Assembly (NCBI GenBank): GCA_003971905.1
Contig: RSEE01000009.1
Location: 124,001-188,000 of the forward strand
Origin: Moniliella sp. 'wahieum'
Lineage: Eukaryota; Basidiomycota; Moniliellomycetes; Moniliellales; Moniliellaceae
Reading direction: 5' to 3'
DNA: 64,000 nt
Position numbers and translations under genes: made by a program. This document shows positions 32,667 to 43,600 of the stretch, piece after piece (position 1 is the stretch's first letter; the number at the start of each line of letters is the position of its first letter). The notes under the pieces were generated by a model that saw only the letters and a program-made list of their open reading frames with translations, searched no databases and was not told where the DNA came from.

Positions 32667-34000
32667 ATGGCCAACTTGCGCAGCCAGGAGGGCTCTACCG
32701 CCTCCTCCGCCACTTCTGCTACGGGATCCAACTCCCAGGCCTACTTGTCGTCGGTAGATTTGGTTGCCAGCCTGCGGGCGCAGGAGGAGCTGCTGCTGGC
32801 AAGTGTGGCGGTGGGCCAAGCGCTGGCCCAACTCAGCACAGCAACCGGGGGATACGCCCAAACGTTGGAGCGATGCAGCCGTCTGAACGGTGCCCAGGCC
32901 CAAGCGCAGCCTCTGCAAGCATGTGCCGGACTCCAGTTTCTTCAGAGTAACTGGGCGCACGTGCTCTCCACACTTACTTCCACGAGAGTGAGCTGCTGCA
33001 GGAGCGACAGCGTGCGTATCGTGCCCGAGTGCAGGATAGCGCGGGTGCACATGAACGCGATATGGTCAATCGTGCGAAACAGCTTAAGAAAACCGAGGGT
33101 CAGGGTTCTAAGGGGAAACGCGACCTGGCCACGTTCAAACTTGTGCTGGCCGAGATGCAGAAACAAGTACATGAGATGGATCAAGCGAAAGCGATGCATA
33201 CCCAACAACTGGTTCAAGGTGAAGATGAGATGTGGGACCTTGTACAGAGTAAAGTATGTTGTCCCCTCTTTGTTTCAACATCGTACTGACGCCAAGTGCA
33301 GGTCTCGCTGTTAACTCGATCTGAGGTGGAGATGTGGGAACGACTTTCATCCAAGGCCACATCGGAACCGATGCTGGAAAAGTAGTGAACAGCATTCCTG
33401 ATCCTTTCGATGCCTATGGTCCCCCGACACAGGAGTCGATCCTGTCCATTTTACCATCTTCTTCTCCCATCCAACCGTCGACCCCACCATGCTCTTCTTC
33501 GCCCCACATCCCCCCCACCTGATTGCTCTACCACCCCTCCTCGCCCCGTCCTGCATTCTGAGCCCTACCCTCAGCTAACGCCTACTTCTAGCTCACCAAA
33601 AGCGTCATCGGCCAAGGGAAGCGCCCGTCTTCCCTCTTTACCGAGAGGCGCACCCCTCCTGATCCAGTCTCTTCCAGCCCCACCACCCCAACGCTCGCGG
33701 GGCCCTTCCTCGCTCAACCTGGCTGCAGTTTCTCTCCCATTTGGGGAACGCCCCAGTGTCCCATCGCAATCTGCCTCAACCAGTCGGGAAGCCATGACCG
33801 GCGAGGTGGACTCGGACACGTTGCTTCGTGAGCGGGAAACCAAAGTCCTCGGCATCCTGGAGACCGAAACCCAACGAGCCGTCCCACTCTATGCACCCTG
33901 GACAGGGATCGGGGACGAGAGCGATGCAATCACCATCAGCGATGCAACTCAGGATGGCATACCCCCCTCCGATCGACTCTGCACCCAGTTCCATTCTTAA
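32667..34000 (+). CDS. Ivy1-like coiled-coil (BAR-type) protein
   Basis: ATG at 32667 (MANLRSQEGSTASSATSATG). The helical core reads YLSSVDLVASLRAQEELLLA, VAVGQALAQLSTATGGYAQT, then after a frame change HTYFHESELLQERQRAYRAR, KGKRDLATFKLVLAEMQKQV and EDEMWDLVQSK. An intron at 33254-33301 (48 nt; GTATGT, CAG) joins it to VSLLTRSEVEMWERLSSKAT. One base more in the A4 run 33378-33382 continues the frame into VVNSIPDPFDAYGPPTQ and a Ser/Pro-rich C-terminus ending at 34000. The long helices with a closing EVEMWERL helix resemble the fungal phospholipid-binding Ivy1 group. This family call is from pattern memory, so the role at vacuole or plasma membrane is inferred. Confidence 0.48.
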
Positions 34001-34978
34001 CTCTTATGTCCTCTGCCACAGGCGCCTCCTGGCCTCTGGCTTGTCGTACGTCCTGCACTAGAATCTTGTCTTCATCGAGTAGAATCTATCTATCCATGCA
34101 TTTCCCCGAATCTTCAGGGGACTGAAGACAAAGAAGAATTGGCACTCGGTACTCAGTGTACTCATACCCATACTGGTCGTGCCTCACCGTATTGTCCACA
34201 ATGTACGAGCGCGATACGGGTCTTGCCTGTTATCGAAAGCGTCTCCAATCCCGGCACGCTCGTCGGTCCTGGTCACGGCCCTGAATGAGGCAGTCATTAA
34301 TCATTCTTCTCCATCAACGTCATCAACATTTCCGGGAGGGGAATGTCCATTGTCTGGATGGACTTGCGTCCAGCCGCGTCAGATCTCAGACTGGATGATG
34401 CTGTGGGCTGTCTTTCTGGCCCAAATGCGGGTCGACACAAGCATGCATCAGCAGGTGATCAGCGGGTGATCAGATCGATCAGCGCATGTGCCAACAAGTC
34501 ACTAGTCAGATCTCAGAGCAGGCCCATTTCAGAAGCACTGATATGCAAGGGCCCGCCAGGGCATGCAAGGGCGTGCATGCAATCTGCGCTGGTCACTGGC
34601 TCGTCCCATGCGTCACAATCCCCGACTCCAACACTCACACTGCTCTGGCGCCTTGCTTGCCAGCGGGCCACTGCCTCTGTGCGCCCCCCCCACCTGGCCG
34701 CCGGAAGGCGAGAGCAGAGAGCACCCTAGAGCACCCCGGCACAGCACGACACCTTGCCCACCCAGCGCCCATCCTGCTGCATTCTGCGTCTTTTGATATT
34801 GCCGCGTTGAGTCGTCACGCGTCAGAGTTGGGCTGGCCCAGTGCTGGCCCAATGCTGCCCCCCCCCCGAGCTTGCCTTCCCCTCCATCTCCACCTCCTCC
34901 AAGGCTCGGTCCCCCCTCAGCACTCGCCACCCGGTACTCAGGGCTGAGACGCAGCACTCACCACCACCCTGCGTGGCC
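34001..34978. other. Intergenic with TGATCAGATCGATCA words
   Basis: Downstream of the Ivy1-like gene. Contains TGATCAGCGGGTGATCAG-like sequence at 34453-34485 and GCAAGGGC/CATGCAAG repeats at 34545-34580. The last 250 bases are the C-rich promoter of the next gene. No coding region supported. Confidence 0.5.
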
Positions 34979-36161
34979 ATGGCGGACCAGAGCTTCGGCA
35001 TGGGCTCGCCCCCCCTGCTCCCAGCCAGTGCATCCACCCCGCGTTTCCCTTCCTCGGAGCGTGCTCTCACCCCAGGTGGCGTCCCTGTGCCCCAAGGCTT
35101 CAGCTACCTGGCCCACAGCAACAGCATCCTCACCTCCACCCGCATGCAACTCCCCACCTCGGCCCTTGGCCCCACCCTCAATGGACGTGGTCGAGCCAAA
35201 TCCCAGTCCTCCACTTCCTCTCCTACCAGCGACATGCCGCCTTTCCATTTGGACCGCCGCCCCAGTGGCGCATTCACGGCGCAAGACCCGCGTTTGGCCG
35301 GCTACAGCCGGCGCCATCGCGGCACGTATCTGCCCAAGCGACCACTCCTCCCAGGCAGTCAAAGTCCTCTGTCCATGTCCGCTCCTACGTCCAGGCTTTT
35401 GAGCAGGCACAACCGCCGGCGCCCAGGAGGGTAAGCACCCCGTACATGGTGAGATGAGTCCGCCCCAGTTGGCTCCCTTGGTCGATCGTCCGCGTCCTTC
35501 GCCCGACAAACCCGTTCTTTCCCGTGTTCGCAGCTGGAGCAACTTCCACATGCCCAAAGAACGAGAGAATGTCCCACCCGTCCCACCTCTCCCGCCACTC
35601 CCGTCCCTCATCGTCATCCTATCACCGCCTCCCGCTTCGTCCTGAACCTAACCTTTGCGCCGACACAAAACAAGAGCCCACTCCGATGGCTCTCCCGTTT
35701 CTGCTCCCGCGGCGCCCCTCCATGGCTCTACGCCCGCGTCTAGCGTCGACACATTTGATACCCAGCCCTCGTTGGACGAGCTTCTCCGAGCACAGAAACG
35801 AGCGTGCTCAGTGCCATTTCGGGTACTTCGAGTCCCGACTTGCTTCCCGCCAAGGAATCCACTTCTCCTTCCGCCGCGGAGGAGGGCACACGGCGCGCGT
35901 CTGACTCGGATCTACTTGTCAAATCTATCGAGCCATCTAGCCATCGATCGATCAAATGGTTGCATCACCCAAGACGGCGGGCGAGGAAAATCTGCTGCAA
36001 GGCGACGCTCAGGCGAACCAAGTGGACCGTCGCTGGCCATGACCACATCCGTTCCGGGCGCTTGGATTGAGGCGCCTCCTACCTCCTCTCGGCGTGATGA
36101 TTTGCAAGTGATTGCAGGTCTGGGCTTTGCGCTAGTCAGTGCAGCCGTCTTGCGAGGCTAA
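34979..36161 (+). CDS. Ser/Pro-rich hypothetical protein with C-terminal hydrophobic segment
   Basis: ATG at 34979 (MADQSFGMGSPPLLPASAST). The frame stays open for 150 residues of Ser/Thr/Pro-rich sequence (GFSYLAHSNSILTSTRMQL; RRHRGTYLPKRPLLPG), then breaks. Further coding-like pieces follow: SRVRSWSNFHMPKERENVPP, SLDELLRAQKRA, SGTSSPDLLPAKESTSPSAA. The last frame ends SSRRDDLQVIAGLGFALVSA plus AVLRG, a short hydrophobic tail that could be a membrane anchor. The TAA is at 36159-36161. No domain recognised; unity of the pieces as one gene is inferred from order and composition. Confidence 0.4.
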
Positions 36162-37073
36162 GCGCTAAGCATCAAACATGGCATCCTTCACTTCTTCCCA
36201 TTGCCTACCTCTCTCTCATCAATCCCACTATGCCTTCGACCCGGAATTGTCCTCCATCTTTCTGAAGCTTTGATCATTCTCTTTCCGCCTGGACCATTCC
36301 CATCGTACTAGTCTCGTCTCTGTCATCATCCCCATCCTACCTCCCAACTCACCATCTCAACGTAAGCATACATCTGGACCGCGCCCCATTGGTTGCCTGC
36401 TCGTCCGCTAGTTCCAGGGCTTCTATGATCCGTCCCCTCCAGTCTCTTTCTCTGTTTTTTCTCGCTCTCTTGTGTCTCTCGGATGAATCCCCTCTGTTTC
36501 CGACCCGTGCGCTGCCGTGCCTGCTGCCAGAGTGCTTTTGGTGGATGGATGCAGGACGCAGTGAGGAGGCCGATAGTGTAGTGGATTCATAGCATGACCG
36601 ATGGGCTGACTTGAAGCACGGCCATGGCAAGGCGAGCTGTCGTTTTCCGACGTGGGGCTGTTGGGGGATCTGCAAGGCGGGAGCTGCGCGCGCGGTGATT
36701 CATGTCATTGGGGACCCAACACAAAAATTCTGCTGGCCTCAGTGCAGCAGCCAAGATGTTCTGGCAGCTGCTCCACAAACGCTGACCTAATCACACGCGC
36801 GTGCGCAGCACTGCTGCTGTGGCGGCCGGATGCTCATCCCATCCATGCAGCGGGGCGCCATTCTTCCTCTCCGCCTTGCCGTATTTCGCGCACTTGGGCC
36901 CAGGCGCTACAGCAGTCTGTCTGGGCACACAGGCAGGCCAACCCAGGCCCCAGTATACTCCCAGCGCTGGCTTGCGTCTGTTCTTGCCCACCATCTGCAC
37001 CGTTGGAACCGCTTCCCCCATTCAGCTTGAAGCGCTCTCCTCTTCCCTTTAGCCGCCGGTTCCTTCCTCTGCC
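36162..37073. other. Intergenic/promoter of the Bqt4-like gene
   Basis: Contains AAGCGCTAAGC at 36160-36170 overlapping the preceding stop codon, C/T-rich tracts at 36180-36360 and featureless GC-rich sequence to 37073. No gene supported. Confidence 0.5.
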
Positions 37074-38398
37074 ATGTCCATGCCGCCCCGCAAGCGCCCT
37101 GCCACCACCCGCACCCGGGCCGCTCGCAGTGCCAACCGCACCCTCCAAGCGCCTGCGGAGGCCTCCGTGCCCCAAGAACAGCACTCTGTCCTTCCTGAGC
37201 AGGCGCGGCTACGGCGGAGGAACAGAGCGAGGAAGCCCACACACTCCTTCCCAAAGCGGAAACCAAGGAAGGTGGACACAGGTAGAGGAAAAGGAAAAGG
37301 AGCAGGTGCAGGTGCAGGAGCAGGAGCCCGAACCGGAGGAATGCGTGGTCCTTACGCGTCCTACTCGCTCACCCACCACGACACCCGCTCCCGCTGAGGT
37401 TCCTAGCCCCACACCCACTCTTGAAGCGCACAAGGACAAGGAAGTTCCCTCCCCCACCTTACTTTCTCCTACGCTTGCGTCTGTCTCTTCCCAACCGCCC
37501 ACCCCGGATGTTACTGAGCTTCGCCCTCCGCTTCCAGAGGGCAAGAACCCCTTCTGTCCCAAGCCCAGGCAGAAGTCAAGTTGCAAATCCTCCAACGCCG
37601 CGTGGATGGGGAAGAGCGAGACATTCTAGTGGGACGAATGAAGCTTCCTGTTCCTCAGGGCAAAGGACATGTGTTTCTCTTGAAGCGCTTTGACGTCCCG
37701 GCTATTATGGCACCACGATGTTTGACCTTGCCTTCCCCTCGGCAAGCGAGGAGGAGAAGGAGAGGGAGATGCACATTGTCTCTACCTTTCTACCGTAGAC
37801 GCTTCTACCCTCTTTCCCGGAACCTGGATCGTCGTCTCTGACGCACAGACTTTGGCCGACGACTACGGCATTGGGCACTTGCTTCGCCCCTTGATCCAGG
37901 CGCAGGCCACGATCCTGCGCGGCTCTGCGTACTTTGTGGACTACGAAGGGAAGCCCACCTTACTGCCAACGGCAAGCCCTTGTCCGAGGACGATGCAACT
38001 CGCATCACTACCCCACCACTGCGAGGCAGAAACGGAGACGGTGCATGTACTTGGCAACGCCCAGGAGGCTCTTGTTGCTGCTCAGGAGCAAGCCAAGGCC
38101 ATCCAATCCTCTGCCCCTGCCTCGAGCCACGCCAAGCGTCGGGCGGATGCAATGGACAACGGATCCGTCTCTCCCGCTGCCCCTTCTCACCCTCTCCTGT
38201 GCAGGAAGGAAGATCATCACGCCTGCCCGGGTGCGGGCCCTGGTGCATGCTCACCCGGTCGCTTCCGTTGCCGGGGTGGCCGGCGCCGGTCTGGCTGCTA
38301 CGGCGGCTGGGATCGTGTCTGGTTTGCTTCCTTCGGGGTTGGGTGGTGCGGCCGTCGTCCAAAGTGGCCTGGGCAACGTCCAGCACTGGTTTGCCTAG
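37074..38398 (+). CDS. Bqt4-like KilA-N/APSES-fold inner nuclear membrane protein
   Basis: ATG at 37074 (MSMPPRKRPATTRTRAARSA), basic and disordered at first, with an Lys/Glu/Gln-rich repeat (EEKEKEQVQVQEQEPEPEE). The folded part begins KLQILQRRVDGEERDILVGR, MKLPVPQGKGHVFLLKRFDV, PAIMAPTMFDLAFPSASEEE, then FPGTWIVVSDAQTLADDYGI and LLRPLIQAQATILRG. This order matches the APSES-like domain of fungal Bqt4, which ties telomeres to the nuclear envelope. The last exon-like frame ends VASVAGVAGAGLAATAAGIV plus SGLLP, a C-terminal TM helix as in Bqt4. Several frame changes occur between 37390 and 38150. The size (~440 codons) fits. The family call relies on the KilA-N pattern plus TM tail. Confidence 0.62.
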
Positions 38399-40668
38399 CT
38401 AATCGACTGAGACTGAGTGCCCGGCTTCTCCTCCACCCCACTATACCGTCTTATCTCCCACTTGACCCGACCTACCCTTTGACACTCGTTCTTTCGTGGC
38501 CAAGTACCCTCGTTTACCTCTCTTTGGTCCCCTTGGATCGCTCTACCCTACGCTCTACCTATATCTGTGATGTGCTGCTGTTTAACGCCTTGTGTCCTAA
38601 TGCGCAAACTTATTCCTGAATCCATTGGATGCTGTGACCTAGCGTAACCATGAGACACCATGCGCTAGCTCTTCGTGCCTCGATCCATAAGATTCTGAGA
38701 CCTGATGGCTTGGAGGGGCGCATATAGAAACGAGTGCATTATGTCCGAGTTGTCTTTCTCGTCTTTTATATTGTGCCTTTTGGGTTTTGCTGCCAAACAC
38801 GCGTATGCCCTTCAGATATTCAGATTCGGCCAGTGTTGCGCTTTGTAGAAGGACTTTTCGGCCGATCATTAAAGCCAGGAGCGGATGTCGCGAGCAGGTG
38901 ATCGCGGTGATCGATCGGTGCAGCCTCTGCCGAGCCGTTGCCGAATAAGACGGCCGGGGGGCGCCCACGGCTGGCGACCACTGGCGCTTTGGCGGCTACG
39001 AAAACAACTTTGTGGTAAGCGGTGAAATGTTCAGCTCCCTCAATCTAATCAATCAATCCCAGCCCCTCGTCACTAGTCACTTCTTCTCCCCACCACGATC
39101 GCCAGAAACAGTCGATGCTGTGCGCTTCTCGGCCCAGCTTCTCCACCAAGTCGTCCGAGCGCAACGGGGGTTCGTAACACGAACTCTCCCCACAAAAAGG
39201 GCCTGCTTTATTCCTCTAGGGGGGGAGGGGGGGGGTCGGTCGGCCGAGGCCAGGAACCCTCCTGGCACCGTACCTCTTCTTTCTCCAACCAACCCAAATG
39301 TACGTCTCCCCTCACAACGTGCCACATTCCAACCGCTTGATGTGAGCAGCAAGGAAACTAATCCACCACAACGGCAGAGGAACGTCCACCCCCAAATCAG
39401 CCTTCCAAGCAAGTGTGATCCAATGCTGATCCCATGGGGGACGTGGGTGGCCCGCAACCCTTTCCCCATTCGATCAGAGCCGACCCTTAAGCGCGCGCAA
39501 ACGGCGAAGAAAGAATTGGTTAGGTGGATGAACTCGATGAGCGCACCAGGGACAAAACAACACCTGGGCATCCCTATATGTGCGGATAGTCGCCTGTGGT
39601 CACATCATGTGGGCGAAAAGGGTGTGTCTCATCACTCAAGGCGGAGTACGATCTTTTCCCCCTCCTTCACTTTCCAGCACAGGTTGCGTTTTTTACATTG
39701 AGAATGGGAAACAACACTGGCTCTACCGGTACGCAACAGAACCCCCACTGTCGTTGAGACGGGCGCCTTTCGGAGACGCCAAATGGACGGACCAGATGTG
39801 GAGATGGAGCGCAGCTTTTGTTTCGGTTCGTTTTGTCTCGGTCAAGAATTCACCTACCACCCCCCACCACCACGAGATGAGACTTGCGTTCCTCTTGTCT
39901 CTGAACCCACAAGATCTCCCCCGTCTGCGCCGTGCCGGCAAGCCAATGCACACGGGATGCTGTGGCAAGTGCGCATACGGTGGCCATCTGTCCCGTCCCG
40001 CGCCATGTACCTCTGCCCTCGCTATCCTCCGCTATCCATTGCGGCGAACCCGGACATTGCCATCGTTGACCTACCTGTTACCTGTTATGCATTATGGCCG
40101 ATACCCACGGCCCCCGCTCACGACGGGACCAAGCTGGGATTGGCTTCCCCACCTGCCGGGCCGCCGTTCGAACCACGTGGCCGAGCGACGGAAGACGCGG
40201 AAGGCAAGAACGCCTGGATGGGGCGCTTTGCTGGGGCAGGCTACAAGGCAAGCGGATGCGTGGGCGCGGGCGGGGGGCGACGCACGAGGCGGATGGTCGA
40301 TGAGGATGGCCCGAAGGCGGCCTGAGGCGCGCTGGCTGGGGTGGGTGACGCGGGCAAGTGGCATGCTGGGTGGACGCGGCGGAGGGGGACCGGTGAGCCG
40401 GTGAGGCCGAGGGCGGGTGGTGCGCAGAGAGGCGCTGGACACTGGCGCTGGGCGGGGCGGCTGCGGCTAGCTGCCGAGGTGTGACATGTGACGGGGACGG
40501 TGACGGGGCCGCGTGAGGGCGCCGGAGATGTGACGGGCGCGTGACGAGACGGTGACGGGGCCTGCGCCCCTGCTTCTGCTGACCTAATCCGCCGGCCAAG
40601 CCGCGGCAGGCGGCCCCCAGCCCAGCAGCCTCGCCGCCGCCGCGTCTCTTTTCCTCTGCTGCCCACCA
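38399..40668. other. 2.3-kb region without recognised gene
   Basis: 38640-39000 is moderately AT-rich, with TGATCGCGGTGATCGATCG at 38898-38916. 39000-40100 holds frames open for up to 160-230 codons on both strands, but none has domain-like content. 40480-40560 carries GTGACGGGG/GTGACATGTGACG repeats. The last ~100 bases form the GC-rich leader of the Snt1-like gene. Confidence 0.45.
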
Positions 40669-43600
40669 ATGTCGACCCACAGCACCACCCCTCCCGGCCC
40701 GCCCGGGCGGCAGCGCAAGCGCCGTGGCGGCCGCAACCGCGAGCGCGACCGCGAGCCGCGCGCTCGAGTGGCGCGCACCCCGCTCCCGCTCCGTCTCCCA
40801 CGAGCGCCTCCCCCCCGAGTACGTCCGCTACTGGGGCGAGCGCCCGTCGCCGCCACGCGCCAGCCCACCGCTGTATGCCCGCGGCCGCTCCGTCCCGCTC
40901 GGCATGCCCCCTCCCTCGGCATCCATCCCGCTCTTCTCCCCCGGCACCGCGCCTCCCGTCCGCCCCCGGCATCGTACCCTCGTCGCCCCCCCTGCCCCCT
41001 CCTCGCAGGCGCTCTGGCGCTGGCAGGGGCCGTGGCCCCCCCCTCTCGCCAATTCTCTCCCACCGGACGGATCCCAGCCCGCATTCCGTCCTTGGGGTGG
41101 CGAAGTGCGCGAGCCACGGCCGTGGGGACGCCCCTTCCGCCCCCCGCCACCCAGCCTGCCTCTCCCTCCCTCTCCAGCCCGCCACCACGACACGCCACAC
41201 TGCTCCCGCGCCGCTCGTGGTCGTCGCAATCATCAGTCGAGGAGGGCAGGCAGAAGAGGACTCTTCCCTGCGAGGCGAGCGGGACTCTATCGCCTCTTCT
41301 CCCCGGCGAGCTGCACCGGTGCACATCAAGCAGGAAGACCTGGGACGCCCTGTCTGGTGGTGTGGAGGAACCCGGTCCTACCCCAACTGTCCCTGTAGCC
41401 GACGCGGCAATCAAGGTCGAGCCAGCTGTGGAGAACCTGAGCCTTTGCTCGAGCCAGGACATACCTCGTCAGTCGTTCCAGTGGAGGCTGTGCCCAATGT
41501 AGATAGGTCGATGCAGCTCCCGAGCCTGCCGAGTCTCGTCCAGCAAGCACGCCACCGCCTGCGCCTTCAGCTGTGCCTGCGCCTGATCCATCTTCCCAGG
41601 CTGCGCATGTGCCTCCGTCCAATCCTGAACCTGCGGGTTCTCCTATTGACGCCCCCCTCTGGAGACGAGGGAATCGTCTCCCCCAATCGTGGCCACACCT
41701 CTTGCACCTACAACGCCCGCCCCTCCTTTTGTGGATGGAAACGAGGTACCGCGGGAGGTTGCTGGTTCTACAGCGTCCACCACCGAAGCCACGCTCGTCC
41801 CACCCGCCGAGCCTGTGTCTTCAGTCGAGATTGAGACTGCATGCAAAACCACCAACCTTGCTCCCTCTCTTGACGCCGAGGGCCTTCCCCAGGATTCAGC
41901 TCCTGGTCATACGGAGCTCTCCCTCCCTACGGATCCCCATTTGTCGGAGCACATCCCTGAGCCTTCCGCCCAGACCGCCATCGAGACCAATACCGAATCC
42001 ATGGTACGTGCCTTCTTCCTCCATACTGTGGCAAGGAAACTGACCATTCACTTCTCATCAGATGCGCCCCAGCCTAAGGAAAACGCAGGCATGGAAAAAG
42101 TCGAGGCTGCAGCCTCCATGACCAAGGTCGTCCAGGAACCATCTCTTCCCCCAAGGGAAGGGACACAAGAGGCTGACATCCTGGAGATGAGAACACACAC
42201 GCCTCCTTTTCCTGATGCGCCCCCAGCCTCGGCCGTCGTTCCATCTTCGGTTGCGTCGCCTGCTTTGGTGCCATCACGTTCTGTTCCGCTCGCGTCTGCT
42301 CCGCAATGTCTGCTTTGTCGCTTGAGCCTGAGCCATCGGCTGCGCCAGCTCTTGTTCCAGAAAACGTCCGCTCGGATCAGGCTACGCCCGTCCTAGAAGG
42401 CCTCGCTCATCCTGCTGAACCTGCCTGTGGGAACAGTTTCTTTGGCCGCCACTCGTTTCGCCTTCCCCCCCAAACTGGACGCAGGGGATGCTGCACCGGA
42501 CAGTATATCTCCCCTCGTCACGTTGGCCAACCTGGCGGCTCAGTCGCCTACACTCCCTTCAGGTGTGTTCCCCCCACCCTTGGTGACCAACCCCTCAGCC
42601 GAGTCCGTCCCGCGTAGCTCCATTACTGGGTCAAACGAACCGGTCGAGGAACCCCCGACGGAGAACGGCGGCATCAATGGTCTGGGAGCCCATGTGGATG
42701 GGTCGATATCACCCAAGGAAGTCCCGCCGATCACAGAATTCAAAGCCACCTCCCTCGACTGCGCTCTCGGCTCCGGCTCCTGTGCCGTTGGATGCGGATA
42801 CCACCATCCCTTTGGAGTTCCCCCTCCAATTCCTAACTAGGACTGGGGCCCGTTGCCCTCAGCCTACGCAAAGAGGAGCCAACTACTCCCTCTCATGCCC
42901 TGAGTACTGATCTCCGTTCAGCCTGAACTGGCCGAGCCGGAGGCGATGGAGGTTGATCGTCCTGTCGCCGAGCACGTACCGGAAAGTGAACCCGCTGACC
43001 TCCCCGTCCAAGAGAGAAAAAGTTCGACCAACGATGTGGAGATGGGCGAGGCCGAAGCGGACCACCCTGACGAGGGTGACGTTTCTCCCTCAGAGTCGGA
43101 GGTGGAACGAAAACGGACCCTGCTGGAGCGCAACATTATGCATCGGCTCTCGGATCCAGTGAAGGAACGGAGAGAGGAGACTGAGATTTACCGTGTCAAT
43201 CGGAAGGTGGCAGAGTCGATGCATGACACCCTGATTGCCCCACGAGCCTTTCCTGATCAAGTCTACTTTGAAGCGGGTCCACTGTGGTTGGACATGAAAT
43301 CGGCCGAGCTGAAAGCGACCGAATTGGCCATCATGGAGCGTGAGGCTGCGACACAGCAGCGACTGCTCGACAAGGTGAGGAAGCTCAAGGAAGAGTACCG
43401 AGACTTGAATCGCAAGTGGCTGATCCATTGCCGCATGCTGGACGAGTGGAACGAGCGCAAGGAACGTGCCGAAGCAGCCGCCGAGGCCACATCTGCCCAC
43501 AACGAGCCTGAGCCTGTGGGCTCTGTGTCGGTCACTCCCATTCCTGGCAGGGCAAATCGGAGGAACAATCATCATGCTTCCCAGGGGATGGGACCGGGGG

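Noticed and set aside
38640-40100. Possible genes on either strand (frames of 160-230 codons)
   Set aside because: Both strands are open because of high GC. Neither shows domain-like patterning or introns joining conserved segments.
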